Part shown: one piece after another, positions 34,721 through 45,951 of the stretch
Layout of the letters: each line of letters opens with the position of its first letter
How positions within the stretch are numbered: the first letter of the stretch is position 1
Assembly (NCBI GenBank): GCA_039545295.1
Contig: BCIK01000014.1
Location: 104,976-168,975, forward strand
DNA length: 64,000 nt
Direction of reading: 5' to 3'
Source of the DNA: Udeniomyces pyricola
Lineage: Eukaryota; Basidiomycota; Tremellomycetes; Cystofilobasidiales; Mrakiaceae
Position numbers and translations under genes: made by a program
Notes under the pieces: model-generated
What the model was told of the DNA's origin: nothing
Databases searched by the model: none
What the model saw: only the letters and a program-made list of their open reading frames with translations

Positions 34721-36235
34721 TCAATTCTCATCCTCGTCCGAATCCTCGTCGCTTCCGTATCCACCAAGCAGGCTATCCAACCCACCTATCGGCAGCACTC
34801 CTTCTCCCAAATCGGCTTCACCTCCCATACCCGTGATCATCTCCTCGATCGCCGCTTGGACTGTCCGTTCGTTCTGCTCTGGCGACGATCTATCCGCCAT
34901 GACCGCATCACCCTCTACAATCGTCTTTTCCCCCCAGACGCGCATCTTCTTGCGCGGTCCACCCTGTTCATCCACGTTGAGATCGGCTTCTGGTGTGAAT
35001 GGGTTAAGGGACAGAGTTGGCACGGCAGCATCGATCAAAGTGAGGTTTGACTTGAGATCGTCATACACCGACAGGGGAAGGATGGATATAGTCGGCCACT
35101 CGATCCAAGATTTCCCTTGGAGGAACGCTTCGAGTGTGACATCAGATGGAGAGATCGGTATGGATGCTGAGGAGTCTTGGTCGGCCACGGCCGGGGAGCC
35201 ATCAGAGCTGGATAGGGGAGTAAGAGGAGGGGTGTAGTAGGCTGGTTGAGCACGAGTGGAGGTGGGGTGCGGAAGGAGAAAGACGTGAGACTGCGTAGCG
35301 TCAAGGCCTTTTGTCGAAGGGTGTTTGGAGAGGAGAGTCGCGAGGGTTGTTGTGGATGACATGGAGTGAATCGTGATGAGTACTGGCTCGGGCAAGACAT
35401 CGGCAGGTGTCGATTGGGTTGAGTCTGTGGCCATGGGTGAAGGGTCTTCAGACGGAAGGGCGGCGTGGTAGTTGAGAGAGACGGTCATGAAGAGAACTTG
35501 GTTCCTATGGTGAGAACAGGGGGTAGGTGACAGGAAGACGTAAGAGGNNGGGGGGGGGGGGGGGGAATGCAGAAGGAATCACATGTAGGGCGATGAGTAT
35601 CGAAGTATGCGAGACGTCCCCTTTAGATCATTCGAGACCAGGAATTGTGACTGACTTTGCTTGCCATCGAGTCTCATTCAACCTTCTCCTTTCCATCCCT
35701 TCGCTTAGGAATGTGACTCCCCCAAGACCCTTCTTGACCATCTCTCTCCTGAGCGCGTCGAGTTTGCCGTTACCGCCCGCATTTCCCCCAGGAGCATTGG
35801 CTCGGCCCTTACCCTTGCTGTTTGAGGCAATGTCTCGTCCGAGCTCGTCTACCTTACGTCCAACTCCGGCAAGAAAGGTATAGTCCGACACCATGGTTGG
35901 GTACGCGTATGCATTCATAGGAACGTAAACGGCTGGGTTGCGGACGCCTGTGCAAGGAGCGGACGACTTGTGAAGCTTGGAGCACACGAGGGACTGATAT
36001 GACACAAATGTTGAGGGATACGTAGGACTGTCAGCCAGCCGGAAGTGAAACTAAGGAACTGTAGAAACCTCGAGCTTAGTCGTCGAAGTCACAGAATGAG
36101 TTGCGTACGTACGCAGGTCTTGAAAGAGCAAGCCGGGCAGGTGTATTTGGAGGGAACGAGCTCGCACTGTGAGCAGAGGGCAGAGGAGGACGTCGACGGC
36201 GTCGAGAAAGAGCTCGAAGGTTGATTGGACGTCAT
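34721..36235 (-). CDS. BCD1: Box C/D snoRNP assembly factor Bcd1 (HIT zinc finger)
   Basis: Bcd1/ZNHIT6 is needed for assembly and stability of box C/D snoRNPs in the nucleus. The gene starts at 36235 (MTSNQPSSSF). A HIT-type zinc finger is built from CSQCELVPSKYTCPACSFKT, the next exon with SLVCSKLHKSSAPCTGVR, and the conserved continuation SDYTFLAGVGRKVDELGRDI. RRRLNETRWQAK joins by a GTCAGT...TAG intron to NQVLFMTVSLNYHAALPSED, which matches the family layout. The C-terminal half contains SWIEWPTISILPLSVYDDLK and an acidic end (GYGSDEDSDEDEN) with the stop at 34721-34723. The joining intron contains a poly-G/N ambiguity near 35548. Repeat copy B begins 145 bp upstream of the start. Confidence 0.88.
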
Positions 36236-37519
36236 GATGGGCTGTCGTATGATGGCGTAAGGGACTGAAGGAGAAGTATTGAGGGTGATGACGGCGCAAG
36301 GAGTTTGGAATTTGGAGGTTTGACTGCATGTCGGGAAACCGCGAAACGGATGGTCATGCGCTTCGTTGCGTTGATGAACGAATCGAAGATGGCCATGGCA
36401 ACGGAGGGGAGAGGTGACTGGTGGCGGTGGCCGAAGGGAAGTATATAACTCGTGGTTTGGCCCGGGCGAATGGTGATTCTTCATTGACCACGTTCGTTGC
36501 CTTTCCTACCCCTTTGCTCCGGCCTACCCCTTTGCTTTGGTCTATGCCTGCTTTGGCCTATGCCTGCTTCGGTCTGTCCCCTCCCTCGGCTCTTGTCATG
36601 CTTACTGTGCACTACTGTTTTGTGTTTGGCTCGACAGACTCTGCAGGATTCATTTCTATAGAGAAACAACTGGTCTCGCTAGTTTACACTAGCCACATCA
36701 TTTCAAGCGAGACGATGAGACGACCACCCGGACCCCTTCACGGAGGACATGCGGTGGCTGCTGCTGCTTCTTTTCTCTGTCTGGCCTTGTGCTGGCGTGA
36801 GGGTGCGCGCGGCGCCGTCGATGAAGTGGACTGAGCTCTGATGGCCCCTTGCTTGTTCGAGGGTGCTGATGGGCGATGTCGGGGTCGTGGGACGTGTCTG
36901 ATTGCTTTCTATCCCCTTCTGTCCTTGTTCGACTCCTCCCTTCCTCTTCGACTCTCTTTTCCTCTTCAACTCCCTCCTTCCTCTTGAACTGTCCCTTCTT
37001 TTCCACCTACCTTTCCACCTACCTTTCCTTCCTCTTTTCGTCACCTCTTGCTGTCTACTTGGACGGCCAGAGATGGTTAATCGAGATTACCCTTGCGCGT
37101 ATGTACGCCTTCCAGTCAGGTCGCCTGTCTCGACTGGGTACATGTGGGTCATTGCACGAGGTCCAAGATGACACAATGTTTATAGTGCTGACGAAAGCTC
37201 TATAAGCATGTGCAAAGCTCAGGTGTCGATATGCTGGGAAGATCTGCAGTGTAGCGCCTGAGCCATGAGGCATATGGAAGTACAGTAATGTAGTCTTGCA
37301 ATGGCAAACGGAAGTAATTGCGACGTATTAAGACGTAAGACGGTCACAGTGAACGGACAGAGCATTCGCAGGCGTTAGCCTCGACAACCATTAACCATCG
37401 ACCAACGCCGTGCCGCCTGTCCTCTTCTCCCCCTTTGCCCCTTGGATCGATTCCCAACGCCCAACCTTCATCCACCCCATCCCATCACGGTCTTTTTGTC
37501 TCCATCTCGCCAACATTGA
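36236..37519. promoter_or_regulatory. BCD1/NTO1 divergent promoter region with repeat copy B
   Basis: Shared upstream region of two divergent genes, more than half of it occupied by the 675-bp repeat at 36381-37055. The remaining 460 bp before NTO1 shows no gene. Confidence 0.55.
36381..37055 (+). repeat. 675-bp dispersed repeat, copy B
   Basis: Inverted copy of 13101-13775 with the same length and near identity. The flanking sequence is unrelated except for TACTT immediately after the right end, which also follows the right end of copy A; this is probably chance. Tandem units of the type CCTACCCCTTTGCTCCGG and CCTATGCCTGCTTCGG lie at about 36500-36580. No transposase is present. Confidence 0.9.
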
Positions 37520-40500
37520 ATGCCATCTACCTCATCTCGCCCTTCAACTCCCCTTCTCCACGCCACGAGTTCCTCCTCCCTCCGGCCGGGCACGAGCCGC
37601 ACCGTCTCCACGAGCGCGCGCAAGAAGCCATCTTCCCTTGAGCCCCCCAAGCTTAAGCTGCCCGTCATCTCCTTTCGCGTCATTGACAACGACGAGTCTT
37701 ACGTCGGTAAAGGTAAAGGACGGAGCAAAGCCTGGTCGGGTGAAACTTGGGTCAAGAGCTTTGGTTGTACGTATTGCTTCTCTGCCTTCTCCTGAATCCA
37801 TATCCGGCATCGCGTCTTCCGCCGGGGCGACTCGGCCCATCCTTCTCATGTCGCGTCAATCAGTCACTCACTCATCTCTATCCCGTCGATCGCTCAGACA
37901 CGGACGGTGCACCTTTCGTCCGACCGGATAACTACATCCGGTACATCGGTCAGTTCAAGTGGACGCGTTGGCAATTCCTGCCTACGTCCTTCGCGTGCGC
38001 ATTCGTCAGGCGCAACGCTGACGCTGAACGCTCGTTTGCGCTTTGTGCTATCAGAACCCATCGAAGCCGAACTCAAGAACCAAGTCGAGTATGACATGGA
38101 CGAGCAAGGTCCGTACTCCTCGTGAAGATGATACATATCTGTGGACTGCCTCACGAACTGACCCCTCCCCTCCCCTTCTCGCGCGTCGCGCGTCGCCCTC
38201 GTTCAGATCAAGCTTGGATTGATCAACTCAATGTTGAGCGCAAGAAAGCCAACACTGAAAATATCTCGTACGAGCTCTTCGAGATCATCATGGACCGGCT
38301 GGAGAAGGAGTGGTTTGACCTCGTACGTGGCATCGCGTTCGGTTCGAGGCATGTCTCCCCGCTTGCGGCTGCGCGCTCGTGCTAAGATCTCCCTTTCACC
38401 TTTCTGCTCTGTATACCGACAACTCATGGGAAACAGTCCAAGTTGATTCCAAATCCCAAAAGCTCCTTACCGTCAGAGGATTCTCCCTGCGAAGTTTGTG
38501 ACGACGGCGAGGGTGAGAACTCGAACGCCATCGTCTTTTGCGACGGCTGCAACTTGGCCGTCCATCAAGGTACGTCCGNCNCCCCCCCCCCCCCCNNCGC
38601 GACNNNCAGCGNCTTCAACTCACGTTTCCATACTGCACGGAACACCTCCAGATTGCTACGGTGTACCTTATATCCCAGAGGGTCAGTGGCTCTGCCGCAA
38701 GTGCACAGTCTCCCCCGAGAACCCGGTTGTAAGTCCTATGGACTGAACACGCGTCAGACGAGACGTTCACTTAACCAGATGGCTGACTTGTCAACTTGGC
38801 TTGGAATCCATTTAAATCGGAAATAGTCTTGTATCTTGTGTCCAGCCGAAGGAGGAGCATTTAAGCAGACGACGGCCGGGCACTGGGCCCACTTGCTCTG
38901 TGCGATCTGGACACCCGAGGTCACGGTCGGGAATCCTGTCTACATGGAGCCTATTGACGGCATTGAAAACATTGCGAAGGCACGATGGAAACTCGTACGT
39001 CGAAACTGTCTCTGCTGGCCGTGAGCTTCGATACTTTTGAACTCACTAGAAGTCTTCTTCATTTCGATCCATGCNCCCNCCTCCCCCCCCCCTCCCCTCT
39101 CTCTTCTGCTTCAATCTTCTGCATCTGTGTGGGGCCTTCTCCTTCTCTTCGTGCTGCTGCCCCCTCTACCCTTCTCCCCATCTTCCCCGCACGCCTTTTC
39201 GGTCTCCGCTCTGTCGTTTCCTCCAAACAGAACTGTATGCTGTGTAGTGACAAGTCTGGATCGTGTATCCAATGCTCCCATCCAAAATGCTTCGACTCGT
39301 GGCACGTCACCTGTGCGAGAGAGGCGCAGCTGCTCGGTAGCATGAAGACGAGTTCGGAGGACGGCGAGGCGACAGACGGCGTTCTTCAAGCATTCTGCAA
39401 GCGGCACATTCCGGTTTGTATCTGGGCTTGTGTGTCACGTGTACAGGAGCAAAGGAAAGTCGAAGTTCTGATCCACTTGGCTTCTTTTCGTATACCCTTA
39501 GTCGGACTGGGAGCACATCCCCGACCCTGCCTGCCAGGCGGCTGCCGTCCAGAATGCAAAGACCAAGAAATCAGCGCGAGCCTATGCAAAGACGTACCTT
39601 CCTCCTCCTCCCCTCGCCCCGGCCAAAATCTTGGATTCGGTCATCCATTACCTCGACCGCGTTCCCGGTCGCATGAAGAAGCAAGAGGTTGTCGAGAAGA
39701 TTGCCAAGTATTGGAGTCTTAAACGCGAGGCTCGTCGGGGAGCTCCTCTTTTGAAACGGTTGCATCTCGAAGTGAGTCGAATCAGGTGTACAAAGGAATT
39801 CTGGGAGACAATAAATTGGTTCGTTTCGCTGACGTCGACTTTGTGATCTTGGTTCAGCCTTGGACCTCGGCCCCTCATCCGCACTCGGAAGAAGAAAAGG
39901 CCAAGAAGCTCGAGGCAAGTAACCATTGATGAGCTCGTCTAGTGACGTTTTCATTCCGCCTTGGATCTTTTTCTGACTGAATGACGTTTCGCTCTGTGCT
40001 ACTTTGTTCAGTATCTCACCCAGCTTCGCAACGACCTCGAAAAGGTCCGGATGCTCGCCGAGCTCGTGCGGAAACGAGAGCGAGAGAAGCTACGTCAGAC
40101 GCAAGCCATCAAGAATGTGTTGGACGACTTGTTCTTTCCTTACGATGCAGCCATGCGGACGGCACTCGACAAGATTGCGAGGTGCGTCAAGGGAACGCGG
40201 AAAGCGAAGGAGACGCGTCTCATGTGATCCTCCTGCTGAGGTCGCTTGCGTCCATTTCCTCTTTCTTCCGTTCTCCTGTCTTTGCAATCTTCAGTCACGA
40301 TCGGGCAGATGTCTTCCTCTATCCAGTCTCTCGCGAGGATGTTCCCGATTACTATCGCATCATTAAACGTCCTATGTCGTGGACAACTGTCCGAGGCAAG
40401 CTCGACAGGCACGAGTACACAAGCATTGAAGACTTCAAGGTTCGTCATCATCATTCTTTGCGTACCTTGCGCTTCGAAAGGGAAAAAGATAGAGAGTTCA

Positions 40501-43500
40501 AGCTGTGTTTTGTACAGTTGATTTACTGAACCTTGATCGATACGTTTTATGTTTCGTGCTTTAGAGCGATCTCAACGTGACGCTCGCCAACGCCATGGAG
40601 TACAATAGATCTGACTCGACCATTTCTCGTCTTGCTGGTCGCATCAAGAAGCACGTTCCCGCTATCTTTGCCGAGCTTGATCAAGTTCGCGCAGCCCGAC
40701 AACTTAGCCATCCACCCTCATCGTCGGCCGCTCTAGGATCCGGTGTCGAACTCGAACCTCTGGCCGAAACGGTCGCTCTCCTTGAGCCCTCTCCGGCTAC
40801 CGGTTTCGATCCCATCGCCGCCCTCTTTGACTTTCGACTCGAGCAATCGCCTCCGCCAGAGCTCGCTCCTCCTCTTCCTGTGCATACCACGAGCTCAATA
40901 TCGGGCCCTTCCCCACCCCCAGCTCCTGTCGTGGTTCCTCCGCCCCGAAAGTCGCACAAGAAGAAGATTCCCCTTCCTGTTGAGGTTTCAGTCGATACTC
41001 AGATATCCCAACCGGTCGTCCTACCCGCTCAAGTCTCTCGAGCATCTCGATCAACCCGACAAAACATGGTCGATACCGCGACGACCATCAATATTCCTTC
41101 TGTTTCTGAATCAGCACCTATACTCTCCTCATCTTCCGTTGATCACGTTCCCGAAGCGACTGCTCTAGGTCCATCCACCCGAGTACGCCTCTCGCTAGGC
41201 AATGCTCTAGAAGCCATTCCAACTCCATCCCCAGCCTCCAATCTCATGACTCCCGCCATCAACGAAGGCGAGGCCACTACTGCCGGTGACGAAGACAAGA
41301 TCGTCCTTGCGCTTTCTCAAGAGCCCACGCCCTCTCCACCATCAGCGGTTCTGGAGACACTGTCACAGGAGCCGATGCCATCTCCTTCAGCTTCCTTGTC
41401 TCACGAAGACCCACCTTCCCTCGATGTCTCGTCGATTGCAGCGCCCGAGTCCAACCTCGCCTCGCGCTCACCTCGCTCGACTCAGCCTTCAATGGGTCCA
41501 CCCTCTTCCGTCAGGAAGGCGCCTCAGGGTAACAAGCGCAAACGCAGGCCAATCAGTGCCGCTGGAGGATCTGAGGCAGAGATTCCGCTCGTCGCGGGCG
41601 AGCTCGACCAGAAGGATCAATTCAAGCTCTTCGAAACGGGTTGGATTCTTCCTGAGGGTTCCAGACGAGGCGGTAAGACGCGAGAACCGCCCATGCCATC
41701 CCTTCGCACGCCCAAGACACCGCGCAACCGGCCCAAGAAGCCCAAAACAGAGATTGACTCGATGGACGGGGGCCTCAACGGGACGTTTCATGAGCCCGAT
41801 GATTTAACTACCGATCTCATCACGACACCGAAAGCTGATGCTGCCGAAGAACCGACGAGAGATACGACCCGATCCTCCTCGCTTTCCTCCTTGTCCCAAC
41901 CACCGGAATCTGATCAGCTGTCCCCTGTCCCTTCGAATAATGACTTGCTAGCAAGCAACCTTTCTCCACTCCTGAAGTCTCAGCCATCAAACGATATTGA
42001 CGACGATGACAATGCACTCGACCGTAGTCCGCACGTCCCTACCTCTGACACAGTCGGCCCAACCTCTCCTGCACTCGCTCTTTCTTCCAATAATTACCAA
42101 TCAACCAAACCTTCCTCGGTGCCTGTCCCCGCTCCTCCTGCCGTCAAGAAGCCCAAACGAATGCTTCAAGACCTCAATCCGTTCTTGGGCGAGCCCATCT
42201 CGAGCGCCTCGACAAGCATGCCTGATGGACGACGCTCTGCCACCCGCCGCGCCATCCTCGTCGCCTCATCCTCGATGACCCAACCCAGGACGACGACTCG
42301 GAGCTCGAAAACTCCCGCCGTGTCGGATATGAACCAAGAGAGAAGTAGGAAGCGGAAGCGAACAAGTTCAGTTGGGGCCTCGAATACGCTGACGACGAAA
42401 CCCACTCGGAACCCATCCATCAAGGACAAGGCTCGTCCGGTGTCGTGTCGTAAATCTCTCAGAGGCCAACAGAAATCAGTTGAGTCTGAGGCTGAGAAGG
42501 ACTTGGAACCGGAGGAGGTAGACGAAGATGTCGAGGACGCGGACGCGGAGGCAGGAGGAGAAGCAGACGTCCAGGAAGATCCTTGGAAGGGCGTGCCTGA
42601 AGAGGGCAGCTCGTTTGATCATGGTACCCTCGTTTGGGCTAAAGGTACATGATTTCTCCATCTTGTCGACTTCTACAAACAGGACTGTTCAATTTTTTCT
42701 TTGACTCAACGCTGATGGTTGGGTTTGGGAAATCACTTTTCATGCGTTCTCACATTTTTTATTTATTTATTTTTCTTCTCCTTCTGTTCTTTTCTTTCTG
42801 CAGCATCCTCGTACGCGTTCTTCCCCGCCCAGATCGTCCGCCCTGAAGAGATTGATACATCCGCCGGCGAGTTTGAGGTCCCTGAGACGGTGCTTGCGGC
42901 TGGTCATCGACTGCGAGTAGCGGAAGAGGATCGGGTCGCCAAGCTCCAGGCCGCGTCGTCACCTGTCTCACCACATCATTCCTCGCCTCTCTCCGGCGTA
43001 GAGGGCGCCAACGGCGAAAGTGGTGATGAGAACGACGACGACGACGGTGGTCGTGGTGGAAGCGAGTCGAAGAAGAAGCGAACTGGGAACGGGAACGGTC
43101 AGAATCGGAACAAAGCAGCTGTCGTGCAGAGAAAGTGGCTCGTTCGGTTCTACGACGTTCAGAGGTCTTGGGCTTGGGTCGACGTCAAAGGGTTGGCCCT
43201 ACTTGGCGAGGACAAAGGTACGTCTTCCAAAAAGCATCAGGAGAGAAAGGGCGTCTTCGTTCTTCGTTTCTCGTCTTGGCTTTACCGCCTCGTGGATCGT
43301 ATTGCTTTTCTTACATTTCACCTTTTGATTTTTTTTGTAACATTCCGGCGCGTATAGCTCTCGACGATCAGATGCTCACTTCCCAGCGCGAATTCAAGAA
43401 ACGGAGCGAACAGAAGAAACCTTGTCGGGAAGCTTACGGGTTCGTTCCTGCTTGTTTTTTTTTTTTTTTTTTTTTTTTTTTCTCGTTTTGTTTTCTTCGT

Positions 43501-43603
43501 TTCTCACCCCTTTCTTGGCTCAGAGAGGCGCATATTAACGAGTCCGTTATCGACTTTCTCCAGCCGTGCTCTCGCCGAGATGGCTCTCGAGGACGAACAA
43601 TGA
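37520..43603 (+). CDS. NTO1: NuA3-type histone acetyltransferase subunit Nto1 / BRPF (PHD-bromo-PWWP)
   Basis: BRPF/Nto1 proteins scaffold MYST acetyltransferases on chromatin. The start is at 37520. An enhancer-of-polycomb-like N-terminus has [20 protein letters not shown] and later [23 protein letters not shown]1 follows: [20 protein letters not shown], then [20 protein letters not shown] and LCRKC. Next are a zinc knuckle and an extended [54 protein letters not shown] and [10 protein letters not shown] bromodomain lies at about 40130-40650 ([51 protein letters not shown]). A long disordered Ser/Pro/Thr region (40700-42600) precedes a PWWP domain: [20 protein letters not shown] and [18 protein letters not shown]. 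The last exon gives [12 protein letters not shown], with the stop at 43601-43603. More than fifteen exons. N ambiguities in introns at 38579-38612 and 39075-39079. Confidence 0.92.
43455..43481. repeat. Homopolymer T tract in the last NTO1 intron
   Basis: 27 T in a row just before the final acceptor region of NTO1. It probably acts as part of the polypyrimidine tract. Confidence 0.85.
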
Positions 43604-44724
43604 GCTCTTCGACCCAAACCCCGTCCGGTCACCCACATATCCTTCCTCCCAACCTTGTGTTGCGCCTCTTGATTATCCTTCGGCCTTTTTCGGACCATCT
43701 TCCTCCCGTTCGCTTTGCACGATCAACATGGTGTTTTCAGCCCTTTAATTACCGCATCTTGGTTTTCTATCCATGCTTTCTTCGATCATGCGCGCCGCGT
43801 ATCGTACATCTCTTGTTCCTCCATCTGATCTCCACCTCGATCTCCCCTTGCCCTTCCTTTTTCCGATTGCTCTCAACACCAATCCTCTTTTTGCTGGAGC
43901 CCTTTTTCGGAGATAGACCTGGCTCGATCTAACTCTCAATATACACACAGACATACATATACATACTCACACCGTTTGTTTAGCGAGAAGAGATTGAGAT
44001 TATGCTAAATGGATATCCGCTACCCAATAGCTATTTCATCGGTTGCATGCTTAACTTGCTTGCTGGCTGTTCGGCTAAACTGACACTACGTTACAGCTAG
44101 GTGATGTGATGCGACAGTAAGGCCAAGCAATCAGACGTCATGATGACGTGACATTTTCGTACATTGAACACCTCGCTAGTGATCAGATCAACATTCTCGA
44201 ACCCCGACGTAAATATAGATCAGATGACGGGCGGGGCTCGTAAGCTAAGAAGGCATCAGGGAATTTGATAGAAGGCCTAGCCTGCAGCCTGGTGACGAAG
44301 GAATATATAGATTCTTCCCCTCCGGCGTTCGACATGATTTAATTATAGCTATTGAAGCTGATCATAAAAGACGGCCAACGCGGCTTCTTTTTCCCTTTCT
44401 GATTCACCCCTTCAACCAACTACTCTTGACCCCACCTCATCCACCCAATCCCGTACCTCACACACCCATACACCCATAAACCCAAACCCAAGCCCAATCA
44501 ACGATCAAACTCGTGAGTACGACAATCTCGAATTCACTTGCTGGCTCGTTCATCTACGTACACATTCTCGAAGCCGCTACCGTCGAACCGCAGTCGATCG
44601 AGAGTTGACTGACTCATCTCGGATCTCGGATCTCGGATCTCCATCTCATCTCATCTCATCCCACTTCCAACCCCCTCTCCCCCTTTTCTTCTCTCACGGT
44701 TACTCTGCCATCCTCAGAGCAACA
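43604..44724. promoter_or_regulatory. NTO1 3' region and CipC-like gene promoter
   Basis: No gene is supported. A TATATAGAT motif lies near 44305. The last 200 bases contain a likely 5' UTR intron. A C/A-rich leader (44400-44510) precedes it. Confidence 0.5.
44513..44717 (+). other. Predicted 5' UTR intron of the CipC-like gene
   Basis: A GTGAGT donor follows AAACTC at 44512, and a CCTCAG acceptor ends at 44717, eight bases before the ATG at 44725. The interval holds tandem ATCTCGG and ATCTC units (about 44617-44660). This is inferred from splice signals only. Confidence 0.45.
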
Positions 44725-45369
44725 ATGGGATGGTTTTCTCACGACGAAGCTCGACAGGTCTATGAGGAGGAGGATAGCGGACGACAGGCGAGCTGGTCTC
44801 ACGAGGTAAGCATATATGTTTCGTCCGGCGCAACCCTCAATATGACCACTGCACAGACGGCCCATGCATCCTCCCCTCCCCCCCTTCCTTCGACCACTGT
44901 ATTCTATGGCCTCTCCTTCCCTCGACATCTCTTTCGCACTTGCCACCTCCACACTTTGAGCTCTTTTCACTTGCACTGCAAGGCCTTACAGCCTGGGTTC
45001 AAGATTGACTAGTGACTGACGCTTCACCTTTCTTCACACTCTTTCTTTCACCGGCCGTCTGGTATCCTTTCATCTCATCTCATCTCATGGATCATCTCAC
45101 CTTGATGTTCCTTGATCCCTTCCCTCTCTCAGCTCGTTGGAGGGGCTGCCGCTTTCGAAGCCGCTCGAAAGTACGAGCAATACAAAGAACGCAACGGGAC
45201 CCCCGAGAACCACGCCGTCGCCAAAGAGATCTTTGCCGGCTTGGTCGGGGCCGAGGTCGACCGATTGTTCGAGACCAAGGGGCTCGATGCGCTCGACAGG
45301 GAAAAGGCGAAGAGGCATGCCCTCAAGAAGGCTGAGGAGAACGACGTGTTAAATGAGAACAACTACTAG
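44725..45369 (+). CDS. CipC-like DUF3759 protein
   Basis: Two exons, 44725-44805 and 45133-45369, 105 residues. The product begins MGWFSHDEARQVYEEEDSGR and continues SWSHELVGGAAAFEAARKYE, QYKERNGTPENHAVAKEIFA, GLVGAEVDRLFETKGLDALD and REKAKRHALKKAEEND. This matches the small fungal CipC family (DUF3759), first noted as a concanamycin-induced protein in Aspergillus and often stress- or stage-induced; its biochemical role is unknown. The protein is helical and charged, without signal peptide or membrane segment. The 327-nt intron is long for the size of the gene. A likely 5' UTR intron and a long upstream region suit a strongly regulated gene. Confidence 0.85.
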
Positions 45370-45951
45370 CTCATAATCGGCTGCTAGCTGGTTGCTTCGC
45401 TTTTAATTCGTTCGACGTGAACGAGCGGACGTGGTTGTATTGTGATGGCTGTTTTCCTTTCCTTCTTTTTTTCTCCAGAGATCGATCTTGTTGGTAATGT
45501 GCAGGTGTATGACATCATGACAGGAGCATGATGATGATCGATGGATTGATTCTTTGGGGCTTCCTTTGTAGCCCGATGTCGATCTTTTCTAGGTGCACGT
45601 TGACATTCATGAGAATACCACAAGAGATCGCGCAACGGAACACTACGATGACTGCAAGCATTATTCTACAGAGTCGACCGATGTGCATTGAATATTGAAT
45701 ATTGAATCAGGTTGGATGTGGGCTTGAATAATGATGTTGGATAATGATATGTTGATTTATTGTGAGATGTCAACTCGTGTCAACACAGGTGATCATAAGA
45801 TAGCGCGACTTGCACCGCCTGATTCTGAATCTACAGATGTCAATACGCGTAAGCTCCAGGGGCAACCGACAGAGAGCTCGAGCCCCTTGACGTTTGACCA
45901 TTGTATCCATTTCCCTGTTTGGCAGTCCCCTCCGACCTTCCTTGCCACACT
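45370..45951. other. Intergenic region before DGK1
   Basis: Contains a direct GAATATT repeat near 45689-45705 and no supported gene. Confidence 0.45.

Noticed and set aside
44461..44510. CCCATA/CCCAAA units that resemble telomere repeats
   Set aside because: Irregular, short and located in the middle of a gene-rich region; a C/A-rich leader is the simpler reading.
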